64,000 nt of DNA from NCBI RefSeq assembly GCF_050113715.1, contig NZ_JBNJQR010000001.1:248001-312000 (forward strand). Reading direction: 5' to 3'. Both the position numbers and the translations under genes were made by a program. Under the pieces are notes generated by a model. That model did no database searches and was not told the DNA's origin. It was given only the letters and a program-made list of their open reading frames with translations. Shown here piece by piece: positions 32,561-41,398 of the stretch. Each line of letters starts with the position of its first letter. Positions within the stretch are counted from its first letter, which is position 1. The stretch comes from Brevibacillus_H ginsengisoli. GTDB taxonomy: Bacteria; Bacillota; Bacilli; Brevibacillales; Brevibacillaceae.

Positions 32561-33478
32561 ATGTCAATCAAATATGCCATTCTAGGACTTCTTAGCTGGA
32601 AGCCTTCAACAGGTTATGAATTAAAAAAGATTTTTGAAGAATCTTCCGCAATGTATTGGTCGGGTAACAACAATCAAATCTACAAAACGCTTGTTCAGCT
32701 CTTGAATGAAGGTTATGTGACGAATGAGATTCAACATCAGATGAGCTCTCCATCCAAGAAAATATACAGCATTACGGATGATGGGCTTGCTCGATTGAAA
32801 GAATGGGTTCTTTCAACACCAGAAGCTCCTGAGTTCAGGAAACCCTTTTTAATTCAATTGGCGTGGGCGGAACAACTAAGTGACGAGGAATTACATGATC
32901 TGCTGATCAACTATGAGAACGAGATCAAAATGCAATTGATCTTCCAGCAGGAAAAAATCAAACGCGGCGTTCCTTCACCCAGTAGAAACGCGCGTGAAGT
33001 GTTTTTGTGGAATAAGATTTCCGAAAACCTGCTATCTTCCTATCACAACGAACTAAACTGGGTTCAAGGAATTCGTAAAGAACTTTTTGAAAACGAAATG
33101 ATGGAGGAGAGAATCAATATGAACTATCAACTAATCGAGAACGGAACCGACAAGTATATCGAATTACTTTCTGCTCCAACCCCACTTAGCAGCGAACAGG
33201 ATGCTGTGGATCTAGTTGCTTTGAGCATCGAAAATGAGACAAATCTTCTGATGTTGCATAGTCAGGCTCTTTCGGAAGACTTTTTCAAACTTCGAACAGG
33301 CGTAGCAGGAAGAATGATTCAAAAATGGATCAACTACTCTGTAAAAACGGCGGCTGTCATACCAATGGAGTTGGTTAACAAAGGCAAGTTTAAGGAAATG
33401 GTGGCCGAGACAAATAAAAGCAATCATTTTAGGGTTTTTGAAACAAGAGAAGGTGCAGAGAGCTGGCTTTTGAAATGA
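32561..33478 (+). CDS. PadR-family regulator fused to a DUF4180 domain
   Basis: A 305-residue protein. Residues 1-80 are a PadR winged helix (AILGLLSWKPSTGYELKKIF...IYKTLVQLLNEGYV), and 85-185 form the helical Vir_C_2-type PadR C-terminal domain. Residues about 190-305 form an extra domain (MNYQLIENGTDKYIELLS...QDAVDLVALSIENETNLLML...FFKLRTGVAGRMIQKWINY) that fits DUF4180, usually a separate protein. No frameshift is involved, since the frame is continuous and an internal Met sits at the join. It starts an apparent two-gene operon with the hydrolase, eight bases apart, which may be its target. Confidence 0.85.
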   Translation: MSIKYAILGLLSWKPSTGYELKKIFEESSAMYWSGNNNQIYKTLVQLLNEGYVTNEIQHQMSSPSKKIYSITDDGLARLKEWVLSTPEAPEFRKPFLIQLAWAEQLSDEELHDLLINYENEIKMQLIFQQEKIKRGVPSPSRNAREVFLWNKISENLLSSYHNELNWVQGIRKELFENEMMEERINMNYQLIENGTDKYIELLSAPTPLSSEQDAVDLVALSIENETNLLMLHSQALSEDFFKLRTGVAGRMIQKWINYSVKTAAVIPMELVNKGKFKEMVAETNKSNHFRVFETREGAESWLLK

Positions 33479-33485
33479 TCATAAA

Positions 33486-34346
33486 ATGAAGGTGAAAATA
33501 TTGAATGACAAATCATTGTACAAAACAGAAGCTGGGAGGGCTGCTGTACTCAATCATTATGATTTACTGCTTGCCCAATGCTCCGTTCCTTATGAAGAAT
33601 TGAAGATTCTTACGCGTTATGGACAAACGTATATCATTGCGAGTGGAGATAAATCCTTGCCGCCACTAATCCTTTTACATGGCTCAGGTTCAAACTCGTC
33701 TATGTGGCTTGGAGATATGGCTCAGTATTCCAAGCATTATCGAGTATTTGCGGTTGACATCCCTGGTGATGCTGGAAAGAGTGAGGAAAAGCGATACTCA
33801 TTGAAAAGCTCTGCCTATTCGGAATGGATAGATGATATTCTAAGTTCATTGCAGCTACAAAAATCAAGTTTTATCGGTATTTCTCTCGGAGCATGGATGG
33901 TCATTCATTTTGCTGTAAATCACTCGGCGAAGGTCGATAAGATTGTCTTAATTTCTCCTTCAGGTATTGGCTCCGAGAAAACTTCATTTATGTTTAAGGC
34001 AATGCCGCTTTTGCTTTTAAGTGAGAAAGGAAGAGACATAGTTACTCGGCTCGTAAATGGTAACCAGTCTATTCCGGAACAGGCAGCAAAGAATGTAAAA
34101 TTAATTGCACGCCATTTTCATTTTCGCAAGGAGCCAGTACCGATCTTTACGGATTATGAACTTAGACGGTTGACCATGCCTGTGATGTTCATTGCTGGTG
34201 AAAAAGACGTGATGCTTCATTCAAAAAAGTCAGAAGAGAGGCTTACCAGATTGTTGCCTGATGCAAAAGTCAACCTTCTCCCGGATGCTGGCCATGTTCT
34301 TCTACATCTGACAAGTCGTATTTTGCCTTTTCTGTTATCCCAATAA
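33486..34346 (+). CDS. Alpha/beta hydrolase
   Basis: A 286-residue alpha/beta hydrolase. The oxyanion-hole segment is LILLHGSGSNSSMW (about 60-73), the nucleophile Ser lies in FIGISLGAWM (about 136-145, G-x-S-x-G), the acid is probably Asp in AGEKDVMLHS (about 236-245), and the catalytic His is in PDAGHVLLH (about 262-270). No signal peptide is present. The substrate is unknown. It lies eight bases after the PadR-DUF4180 gene and is likely cotranscribed and regulated by it. Confidence 0.85.
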   Translation: MKVKILNDKSLYKTEAGRAAVLNHYDLLLAQCSVPYEELKILTRYGQTYIIASGDKSLPPLILLHGSGSNSSMWLGDMAQYSKHYRVFAVDIPGDAGKSEEKRYSLKSSAYSEWIDDILSSLQLQKSSFIGISLGAWMVIHFAVNHSAKVDKIVLISPSGIGSEKTSFMFKAMPLLLLSEKGRDIVTRLVNGNQSIPEQAAKNVKLIARHFHFRKEPVPIFTDYELRRLTMPVMFIAGEKDVMLHSKKSEERLTRLLPDAKVNLLPDAGHVLLHLTSRILPFLLSQ

Positions 34347-34363
34347 TTACCCTTTTGTTAACA

Positions 34364-34392
34364 GAAAAAACCACTGCTTACAAAGCAGTGGC
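34364..34392 (-). terminator. Intrinsic terminator of the DUF3906 gene
   Basis: On the reverse strand CCACTGCTT/AAGCAGTGG is followed by TTTTTTC. The stem overlaps the last codons of the gene. Confidence 0.8.
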
Positions 34393-34590
34393 CTCAATCA
34401 AATATCCTTTTCCTTTTTCTACGTATTTCTTTTCCACGAGAGAGATTTGTGTCAGTTTAGGAGGAACAAGAAATTGTCTGCGGATCTGGCTTTCGGCATA
34501 GGAGAAGGCTTTTTCGTCGGTTTCAGCTAGGATGACAGCCACCAACGATTGATTCTCCTCTGTGATGATCTCCAATTTATAAAGAAACAT
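34378..34590 (-). CDS. DUF3906 family protein
   Basis: A 70-residue cytosolic protein resembling the small Bacillota DUF3906 family: MFLYKLEIITEENQSLVAVI with AETDEKAFSYAESQIRRQF after it, and a Lys/Glu-rich end. No function is known. It lies 24 bases after the sulfite reductase gene on the same strand, probably in that operon, so a link to sulfur metabolism is possible but unproven. The start has an AGAGGTGG ribosome site. Confidence 0.7.
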   Translation of the reverse strand: MFLYKLEIITEENQSLVAVILAETDEKAFSYAESQIRRQFLVPPKLTQISLVEKKYVEKGKGYLIEATAL

Positions 34591-34614
34591 AGTCCACCTC
34601 TTTTCTGATGACGT

Positions 34615-36237
34615 TTATACCTGATTCACGGCCAGGATCTGGTCCAGCTGCTGTTGAATTTCGGCAACTCCCACTCGGCGAACATATTGATGGTATTTTT
34701 CATCAGGCAATCGGTGCTGCTTATATTGCTCCAGCAGGCTGCCAATCACAGGGGCGACGCGATCCCCAAGAATTCGTCCTTTTAGTTTTTGGTTAAAAGC
34801 TGCATCAGGTCCAAGGCTTCCACCTACGTATAGGTCGAATGCGTCCTTCATTCCATCCTCCGTTTTGATCAGGGAGCCTTGCAAGCCGATATCGGCAATT
34901 TGCTGCTGACCGCAAGAGTTCGGGCAACCGTTGACGTGAAGGCGAATCGGTGTGTCGATCGCCACATGCTCATCCAACCAAGTGGCAATAGCTTTCATCC
35001 TTGCCTTGGTTTCCACAATCGCCAGGTTACAGAATTCGTTCCCTGTGCAGGAAACAGCGTGACCGATAAACGTACGTGGATAAGGGGTCAGCTTCTCCAG
35101 TAATGATTCTGTTAACAATCCGTCCAGCTTGGCGTCGGGGACGTTGGCAATGATCAGGTTTTGGGAGTTGCAAGTACGAATGGAACCATCACCGTAGGTA
35201 TCCGCAAGTCGCGCGATCTCGAAGAAGTCATCTGCATTCAGACGTCCAACCGGAAGCAGCAAGCCGACGTAATTCAGGCCTGGCTGCTTTTGTTGATGAA
35301 CTCCGGTGAAGTATCCAGCATTCCAGCCTTTTACTTGATCTGTTCCCCGAGCAGGCATCGGACCAATCAGTTCAATCAGCTTATCGAGAAATTTCTCAGG
35401 GCCCCATTCCGCTACAAGGAATTTGAGGCGAGCGTGGTTGCGTTTCTCTCGGAAGCCGTAATCGCGGAAAATCTCCGTCACACCTTTGGCGACCTTTAAC
35501 ACTTCCTCAGGACGAACAAACAAATCAAGCTGTTTCGCCAAATAGGGCTTAGCGGACAGCCCACCACCGACCCAGACGTGGAATCCGATGACATTTTCTC
35601 CGTTTAATTCTTTGCTGGCAGGCGTGAAGGCAAGGTCATTAATCTCTGCGTGGGCTGTATTGTAGATGTTGGCGGAGATCGACGTTTTATACTTGCGCGG
35701 CAAATTGGAGAACTCACGGTTCAGCAGGAAGAAATCCTCCAATTCTCTAACCAGCGAGCTTGTGTCCATGAGCTCGTTCGGATCGATACCTGCCAGCGGG
35801 TTGCCGATAATCGTCCGCGGCACGTCACCACAGGCTTGATAAGAGAATAGGCCAACTCGCTCCAATCGATCAAAAATATCCGGTAAATTCTGAACCTGCA
35901 ACCAATGGAACTGAACGGCTTGCCGAGTCGTCACATCAATCAGGCCTCGACCATAATCGCGGCTAATCTCCGCTAACATACGAGCCTGATCACTATTCAA
36001 GATCCCCGAAGGAATACGCACGCGCATCATCAAGTGTCCGTCCTTTGGTTTCTGCTCGTAGACACCTGCCCATTTGAAGAAACCAAGATCTTCTTCGCTG
36101 AATGCCTCATAGCCCCCGCTGGCTTTCTCACGGATTAGGTTAATGATATCCAACCCATCACGATTCAATTTGACGAGTTCCAATTTGCTGAGCTTGCTTG
36201 GATCTTGTTCCCACGGCCTAATCCCACTCGTTGTCAT
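34615..36237 (-). CDS. Assimilatory sulfite (or nitrite) reductase, ferredoxin type
   Basis: From the ATG at 36237 (GGGAGGGTG upstream) the product has 540 residues. It is a single-polypeptide sirohaem/[4Fe-4S] reductase with two half-repeats. Cluster ligands are C-x5-C in SCTGNEFCNL and C-x3-C in NGCPNSCGQQ. The N-terminal repeat shows TRQAVQFHWLQVQNLP and the C-terminal repeat GYFTGVHQQKQPGLNYVG. Family members reduce sulfite or nitrite by six electrons from ferredoxin. The divergent cysH-sat pair makes sulfite the likely substrate. An upstream extension of the frame lacks a ribosome site. Confidence 0.9.
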   Translation of the reverse strand: MTTSGIRPWEQDPSKLSKLELVKLNRDGLDIINLIREKASGGYEAFSEEDLGFFKWAGVYEQKPKDGHLMMRVRIPSGILNSDQARMLAEISRDYGRGLIDVTTRQAVQFHWLQVQNLPDIFDRLERVGLFSYQACGDVPRTIIGNPLAGIDPNELMDTSSLVRELEDFFLLNREFSNLPRKYKTSISANIYNTAHAEINDLAFTPASKELNGENVIGFHVWVGGGLSAKPYLAKQLDLFVRPEEVLKVAKGVTEIFRDYGFREKRNHARLKFLVAEWGPEKFLDKLIELIGPMPARGTDQVKGWNAGYFTGVHQQKQPGLNYVGLLLPVGRLNADDFFEIARLADTYGDGSIRTCNSQNLIIANVPDAKLDGLLTESLLEKLTPYPRTFIGHAVSCTGNEFCNLAIVETKARMKAIATWLDEHVAIDTPIRLHVNGCPNSCGQQQIADIGLQGSLIKTEDGMKDAFDLYVGGSLGPDAAFNQKLKGRILGDRVAPVIGSLLEQYKQHRLPDEKYHQYVRRVGVAEIQQQLDQILAVNQV

Positions 36238-36297
36238 GCTAACACCCTCCCTGTGATTATATAAAACCAACCAAATTAATCGGAATAATATGAAATG

Positions 36298-36326
36298 AGT
36301 ATAACGTCCGACTGTATCGAGGTCAA
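36298..36326 (-). promoter_or_regulatory. Sigma-A promoter of the sulfite reductase gene
   Basis: Reverse strand TTGACC (36326-36321), 17-base spacer, TATACT (36303-36298). Just downstream of the start lies ATTATTCCGATTAATTTGG, similar to a sequence after the cysH promoter. Confidence 0.75.
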
Positions 36327-36397
36327 CCAGAAAATTTAAATAAATTCCCGCTAAATAGAGGTATAATCTGCGGATTTTAAATTCTGACAATTCCGTA

Positions 36398-36426
36398 TTG
36401 ACAGGCGTAAAGATGCCACGTAATCT
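36398..36426 (+). promoter_or_regulatory. Sigma-A promoter of cysH-sat
   Basis: TTGACA (36398-36403), 17-base spacer, TAATCT (36421-36426). Downstream, at about 36436-36464, is AAATCCGATTGGAATTATTGG, a candidate repressor site shared in part with the divergent promoter. Confidence 0.7.
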
Positions 36427-36551
36427 AATAACTATTAAATCCGATTGGAATTATTGGATTAAATGATGTATTCATCTTTGATCGGCCATGTATCCACAAG
36501 AGCCCGCCTATCATAAGATGGAGTGCAATACTTTCAAGGAGGGAATTGCTA

Positions 36552-37250
36552 ATGACAAATCGCCCGTTATCTGAGGAGGAGATTCAGCTCTTGGCTGATG
36601 ATTTGGAGGATCAAACTCCTGAAGAAATTTTGGCTTTGGCGACGAAACAATTTGGTTCGAAGATAACACTTGCCACAAGCTTTGGAGCGGAGGATGTAGT
36701 CCTGATTGACATGCTGTCCAAAATTGCTATTGACACGAACATTTTCTACTTGGATACCAACAAGCATTTTGAGGAGACGTACCAGACCCGCGATCGTTTG
36801 CAGGAACGCTACGGTATCTCGTTTGTTCAGATGCTTCCAGTATTGACACTGGAAGAACAGGCAAAGATTTATGGAGATGAACTCTGGAAAAGCGAACCGA
36901 ATCAATGCTGCAATATTCGTAAAGTTGAACCCTTAAATAGAGTGTTAAGTCAATATGACGCATGGATCACCGGGATACGCCGGGATCAAGCTCCTACACG
37001 AGCCAACACCAAGAAGGTGGAGTGGGACAGCAAATTTCAATTAGTGAAGTTCAATCCGTTGGCCTCATGGACGAACAAGGACATATGGAATTACATCTAT
37101 GAGAACGATGTTCCATATAATCCTCTGCACGATCAGAATTATCCGAGCATCGGTTGCAGTGTCTGCACGCGTCAAGTACTGCCTGGCGAGGATCCGCGAG
37201 CGGGACGTTGGTCCGGTTTTACCAAGACAGAGTGTGGTTTGCACCAATAA
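36552..37250 (+). CDS. cysH: Adenylylsulfate (APS) reductase, CysH family
   Basis: A 232-residue thioredoxin-dependent reductase giving sulfite. The PP-loop-like SFGAEDVVLIDML lies at about 40-52. The paired cysteines in NQCCNIRK and the C-x2-C in GCSVCTR would bind a [4Fe-4S] cluster, which marks APS-type rather than PAPS-type enzymes. The catalytic Cys is in the C-terminal TECGLH. The absence of an APS kinase gene nearby agrees with direct APS use. The ATG at 36552 follows AAGGAGGG. It is cotranscribed with sat. Confidence 0.93.
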   Translation: MTNRPLSEEEIQLLADDLEDQTPEEILALATKQFGSKITLATSFGAEDVVLIDMLSKIAIDTNIFYLDTNKHFEETYQTRDRLQERYGISFVQMLPVLTLEEQAKIYGDELWKSEPNQCCNIRKVEPLNRVLSQYDAWITGIRRDQAPTRANTKKVEWDSKFQLVKFNPLASWTNKDIWNYIYENDVPYNPLHDQNYPSIGCSVCTRQVLPGEDPRAGRWSGFTKTECGLHQ

Positions 37251-37278
37251 TCTAACAAATGATCTAGGAGGAGAATGA

Positions 37279-38448
37279 ATGGAACGAGAAAACCTGCCGC
37301 ATGGCGGGCAACTGGTGAATCGCTTATTATCAGAAACGGCTTCAAAAAAGCTTCATTCCTTGATACCATCCCTGCGCGTGATTACCGTTGACACATGGAC
37401 GCTCTCTGATCTTAACTGCATTGCCATTGGGGCTTTTTCCCCGCTTGTCGGGTTTTTGAATGAAGCGGATTATACTTCAGTAGTCGAGAAGATGCGGCTC
37501 CAGAACGGTCTCATCTGGTCGATTCCCATTACGCTTTCCGTAGACAAATCCTACGCCGATGTGGCCATTGGGGAGCAAGTCTTGTTGCGGGGGCAGGATG
37601 GAATGGATTACGCTGTCTTGACGGTTGAGAGCAAGTACACACCGGACAAACAAAAGGAAGCCTTGCACGTATACCGTACGACCGATGAGAATCATCCTGG
37701 TGTCAAAAAGCTGTACGAACGGCCTTCCCTTTACCTTGGCGGGCCGATTGATGTGCTGAGACAGCCAGATCCTGAACTTTTTCCCGAGTATCACTACACG
37801 CCAGCCGAGACCCGGGCAACTTTTAAGGAAAAAGGCTGGGAGACAGTCGTAGGCTTTCAAACCCGCAATCCAGTTCACCGAGCCCATGAGTATATTCAAA
37901 AGACCGCCATGGAGATAGTAGATGGTCTGTTTTTGAACCCACTTGTGGGAGAAACCAAGTCGGATGACGTGCCGGCACAGGTCCGAATGGAAAGCTATCT
38001 GGTGCTTCTTAAGAACTACTATCCCAAACAGCGTGTATTTCTCGGAGCGTTCCCGGCGGCCATGCGCTATGCCGGACCACGTGAAGCCGTTTTTCATGCG
38101 ATGGTCCGTAAAAATTACGGCTGCACGCACTTTATTGTAGGGAGAGACCACGCTGGAGTCGGGGATTACTACGGCACGTACGATGCCCAGCATATTTTTT
38201 CGAATTTTACGGAAGAAGAGCTGGGGATCACCTTGTTATTTTTTGAACATAGTTTCTATTGCACCCAATGTGACAGCATGGCGACGACAAAGACATGTCC
38301 GCATGAACCTTCCGCCCACCTGACTCTCTCCGGGACAAAAGTTCGTGAGCTGCTGCGCAACGGTCAGACACCACCGCCGCAATTCTCCCGCCCAGAGGTT
38401 GCCCGTGTGTTAATAAAAGGCATGCAGAATAAAATGACAATTCAGTGA
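37279..38448 (+). CDS. sat: Sulfate adenylyltransferase
   Basis: A 389-residue ATP sulfurylase of the Bacillus Sat type. It activates sulfate to adenylylsulfate for CysH. The nucleotide-site motifs are QTRNPVHRAHEYIQK (about 194-208) and GRDHAGVGDYYG (about 291-302). The C-terminal zinc-type cluster FYCTQCDSMATTKTCPH (about 327-343) is usual for the family. The ribosome site is AGGAGGAGA. It follows cysH by 28 bases and ends at a terminator. Confidence 0.95.
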   Translation: MERENLPHGGQLVNRLLSETASKKLHSLIPSLRVITVDTWTLSDLNCIAIGAFSPLVGFLNEADYTSVVEKMRLQNGLIWSIPITLSVDKSYADVAIGEQVLLRGQDGMDYAVLTVESKYTPDKQKEALHVYRTTDENHPGVKKLYERPSLYLGGPIDVLRQPDPELFPEYHYTPAETRATFKEKGWETVVGFQTRNPVHRAHEYIQKTAMEIVDGLFLNPLVGETKSDDVPAQVRMESYLVLLKNYYPKQRVFLGAFPAAMRYAGPREAVFHAMVRKNYGCTHFIVGRDHAGVGDYYGTYDAQHIFSNFTEEELGITLLFFEHSFYCTQCDSMATTKTCPHEPSAHLTLSGTKVRELLRNGQTPPPQFSRPEVARVLIKGMQNKMTIQ

Positions 38449-38470
38449 ACAATTTAATCGACTAATGGAC

Positions 38471-38501
38471 TCCCCTTTGTGATCAGAGGGGAAATTTTTT
38501 T
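38471..38501 (+). terminator. Intrinsic terminator of cysH-sat
   Basis: TCCCCT pairs with AGGGGA across an 10-base loop, followed by AAA and eight T. Confidence 0.75.
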
Positions 38502-38601
38502 GAATGTATGAATCCGCTTACATAGTAAAAGTGGCGCTGTTATGCGGTTTTTTACTGAACAATCGTTCGGAATTTTGTCAAATAAAAAGATTTTTATTCC
38601 G

Positions 38602-38630
38602 TTGACACCCCACATTTACCTGTCTATAAT
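38602..38630 (+). promoter_or_regulatory. Consensus sigma-A promoter of the ilv-leu operon
   Basis: TTGACA (38602-38607), exactly 17 bases, TATAAT (38625-38630). It is a perfect consensus, as expected for a transcript controlled mainly by attenuation. Confidence 0.9.
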
Positions 38631-38639
38631 CAGTCGTAA

Positions 38640-38972
38640 CATTTATTTTCAGACAAAACAAAAAATTTAAATCTTTCATATATTTGCAGGCATTGAAGAG
38701 GATAACATCGTTCGCCCCTTCTTCCACAGAGAGCCCGGGATGATGAGAAACGGGTAAGAATGCGTTCGATTGCTCGCCTCGGAGCCGTCTGCTGAAATCT
38801 GCCCTCGGGTGGAGAGTAGGTAAGGCCGTTTGACACTCGTTACCGTGTTTCAGTTGATGATTCGACTGGAAAAGGTCGGCTTGCTGTGAGGCGCTGATGA
38901 ACTTGGGTGGTACCGCGAAACCTTTCGCCCCAAATGACATGAACAATTTGTCTTGGGGATGGAAGGTTTTTT
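38640..38972 (+). ncRNA. T-box leader of the ilv-leu operon
   Basis: The T-box TGGGTGGTACCGCG lies at 38904-38917. A terminator follows (ACCTTTCGCCCC pairing with GGGGATGGAAGGT, then T-run, about 38919-38972). Upstream is a long structured stem I region. By analogy with the B. subtilis ilv-leu leader the effector should be uncharged tRNA-Leu; the specifier was not resolved by eye. Confidence 0.9.
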
Positions 38973-39061
38973 ATCATATCGAAAAGTTTTATTGCTATAC
39001 AGCGGTAAAGTGATAGATCTTTCCATTCGCGCAACGGGGGAAGGGACGAAGTCTTTTCTTC
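38973..39061. repeat. Intergenic repeat, copy 3 (truncated), between the T-box terminator and ilvB
   Basis: ATCATATCG and a decayed 20-bp hairpin (38981-39024) match the left part of copy 1 (12185-12236). The sequence then jumps to the right terminal repeat GGGACGAAGTCTTTTCTTC (39043-39061). The middle of the element is deleted. Confidence 0.75.
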
Positions 39062-39114
39062 ACACACAAACAAAGGAATGCAGAGAAGGGAACAGAGGAA
39101 GAGGAGGAGAGAAA

Positions 39115-40848
39115 ATGAGTGTTGAAGCCGCCGAATTAACTGGAAGGAAGAACCTGCCTGATATTGGACTGGGCGAGGAGATGACAGGAGCAGAAATCCT
39201 GCTGCGTTGCCTGATTTTGGAGCAAGTGAAATTCGTGTTTGGTTACCCGGGGGGAGCGGTTCTGCCGATCTATGATTCACTGTACAGCAGCTACCTCAAT
39301 CACGTGCTAGCCCGCCATGAACAAGGAGCCATTCACGCAGCTGATGGATATGCCCGCGCATCAGGTAAACCCGGAGTCGTGATCGCTACTTCAGGCCCAG
39401 GGGCAACCAACCTGGTAACAGGAATCGCGACGGCCCAGATGGATTCCGTGCCGCTAGTCTGTATCACGGGTAACGTACCTCAGAGTCTGATTGGTACGGA
39501 TGCCTTCCAGGAAGCGAATATCACCGGAATCACCTTGCCGATCACGAAGCACAACTACTTCGTCCGAGATGTCCGCGATTTGGCGAGAACCATTAAGGAA
39601 GCCTTCTATATCGCGACGACAGGCAGACCGGGTCCGGTGCTGGTGGATATCCCCAAAGACGTGGCAAACGCCAAGTGTATCTTCGAGTATCCTGAGTCCG
39701 TTTCCGTTCGCGGCTACCAGGCAACGTTGGAACCGTCCGATGAAGAGATCAAACAGTTTATTCAAACCATCAGGGATTCGAAGCGTCCAGTGATTCTTGC
39801 AGGCGGCGGAATCATTACGGCACAGGCAGACCCTGAATTGCAAGAATTTGCTGAAAAAACCAAAATCCCGGTCATTAACTCCTTTATGGGCTTAGGAGGC
39901 TTTCCAGGTACGCATGAACTGGCTCTCGGCATGCCAGGGATGCACGGAAGTTACGCCGCTAACTACGCCTTGCTGAACGCAGATACAGTAATCTGTCTGG
40001 GGGCGCGATTTGACGATCGGATCACGATGGGAAGAACCGAGGAGTTTGCTCCGAAGGCTCGCATCATCCATGTCGACATTGATCCCGCCGAGCTTGGCAA
40101 GAACGTCAACACCTACGTCAAAATTGCCGGCGATGTAAAAAGTACGCTTCAAAAGCTGCTGCCGCAAGCAAAAGCCTGTGATTCTGCGGATTGGATCAAG
40201 CAGATTAAAGAATGGCAACAGCAACATCCTTACTCGTATGAGAAGAGCGACGTTCTGAAGCCGCAGGAAGTCATTGAGCTTCTGTTCGAAACGACCAATG
40301 GAGAGGCGATCATTACAACAGACGTTGGTCAGCATCAAATGTGGACGGCGCAGTTTTACAAGTTCAAGCATCCGCGCTCGCTGATCTCCTCCGGTGGGCT
40401 TGGAACGATGGGATTTGGTTTTCCAGCGGCGATTGGAGCGCAGTTTGCCTATCCAGAACGCACAGTGATTGCGGTTGTCGGTGATGGCGGCTTCCAAATG
40501 ACCAATCAGGAGTTAGCGATTGTCGGACAATACAATCTTCCAGTCAAAATTGTCATCATCAACAACCAGGTGCTTGGAATGGTTCGCCAGTGGCAGGAGA
40601 TCTTCTACGACAACCGCTATAGCCAGATCGATCTTTCCTACAGTCCGGACTTCGTGAAGCTGTCAGAAGCTTTTGGGGTAAAGGGACTTCGGGCCAGCAC
40701 CTTGGAAGAAGCGAAGGCGGTTTGGGCCGAAGCGCTTGAACATGATGGACCTGTCGTCATCGATTTTCGCGTGAACAGTGGAGAGAATGTGTACCCGATG
40801 GTAGCCCCTGGTCACACGCTGGATCAAATGGTAATGGGGGATGAATGA
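39115..40848 (+). CDS. ilvB: Acetolactate synthase, large subunit
   Basis: A 577-residue ThDP-, FAD- and Mg-dependent enzyme making acetolactate or acetohydroxybutyrate. The N-terminal domain has FGYPGGAVLPIYD and the catalytic Glu in RHEQGAIHAADGYARASG; the ThDP motif is GDGGFQMTNQELAIVGQYNL, ending in NN. The ATG at 39115 has GAGGAGGAG upstream. The frame is open back into the T-box terminator but without a start signal. It is the first gene of ilvB-ilvN-ilvC-leuA-leuB. Confidence 0.97.
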   Translation: MSVEAAELTGRKNLPDIGLGEEMTGAEILLRCLILEQVKFVFGYPGGAVLPIYDSLYSSYLNHVLARHEQGAIHAADGYARASGKPGVVIATSGPGATNLVTGIATAQMDSVPLVCITGNVPQSLIGTDAFQEANITGITLPITKHNYFVRDVRDLARTIKEAFYIATTGRPGPVLVDIPKDVANAKCIFEYPESVSVRGYQATLEPSDEEIKQFIQTIRDSKRPVILAGGGIITAQADPELQEFAEKTKIPVINSFMGLGGFPGTHELALGMPGMHGSYAANYALLNADTVICLGARFDDRITMGRTEEFAPKARIIHVDIDPAELGKNVNTYVKIAGDVKSTLQKLLPQAKACDSADWIKQIKEWQQQHPYSYEKSDVLKPQEVIELLFETTNGEAIITTDVGQHQMWTAQFYKFKHPRSLISSGGLGTMGFGFPAAIGAQFAYPERTVIAVVGDGGFQMTNQELAIVGQYNLPVKIVIINNQVLGMVRQWQEIFYDNRYSQIDLSYSPDFVKLSEAFGVKGLRASTLEEAKAVWAEALEHDGPVVIDFRVNSGENVYPMVAPGHTLDQMVMGDE

Positions 40849-41348
40849 TGCAAAGACATACGCTTGCCTTACTGGTAAATGATCATCCTGGAGTACTTAC
40901 CCGAGTGGCCAATCTGTTTGGTCAACGAGGCTGCAACATTGACAGCATTACGGTTGGCAGCTCAGAAGAAGCTGGGTTGTCCCGCATGATCATCACAACA
41001 GCCGGAGATGAAAGACGACTCGATCAAGTCATGAAACAACTGATCAAGCTGATTGACATCATCTCTGTGACGAATTTAAGTGATAATCCGATGGTCTCAA
41101 GGGAATTGGCGCTGATTAAAGTAGACGCGACGCCTAGTCAACGCGCCGAAATCAACGGCATTGTAGAACCGTTTCGGGCCACCATTGTCGACATTGGACC
41201 TACATCCTTGATTATCCAGGCCACAGGGGATACCGATAAGATTGATGCTTTGCTTGTTCTCCTTCAGCCGTACGGCATTCGCGAATTGACCCGCACAGGC
41301 TCTATGGCGATGGCCAGAAGTATTGTCTCACATGAAGTTCATGCCTAA
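40845..41348 (+). CDS. ilvN: Acetolactate synthase, regulatory small subunit
   Basis: A 167-residue small subunit with an N-terminal ACT domain (LALLVNDHPGVLTRVANLFG, about 6-25; GCNIDSITVGSSEEAGLSRM after it) that binds valine for feedback inhibition, and the ALS_ss_C domain after about residue 85. Its start overlaps the ilvB stop by four bases (a second ATG follows at 40848). It follows GGGGG. ilvH is an alternative symbol for such subunits. Confidence 0.95.
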   Translation: MMQRHTLALLVNDHPGVLTRVANLFGQRGCNIDSITVGSSEEAGLSRMIITTAGDERRLDQVMKQLIKLIDIISVTNLSDNPMVSRELALIKVDATPSQRAEINGIVEPFRATIVDIGPTSLIIQATGDTDKIDALLVLLQPYGIRELTRTGSMAMARSIVSHEVHA

Positions 41349-41398
41349 ATGGCAGTTCCTAATAAACCAAACAGATACATTTAAGGAGGATATACACA

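Noticed and set aside
38573..38590. A CodY box (AATTTTGTCAAAT) near the ilv-leu promoter
   Set aside because: It has about five mismatches to the 15-base consensus and lies upstream of the promoter, so it is not supported.
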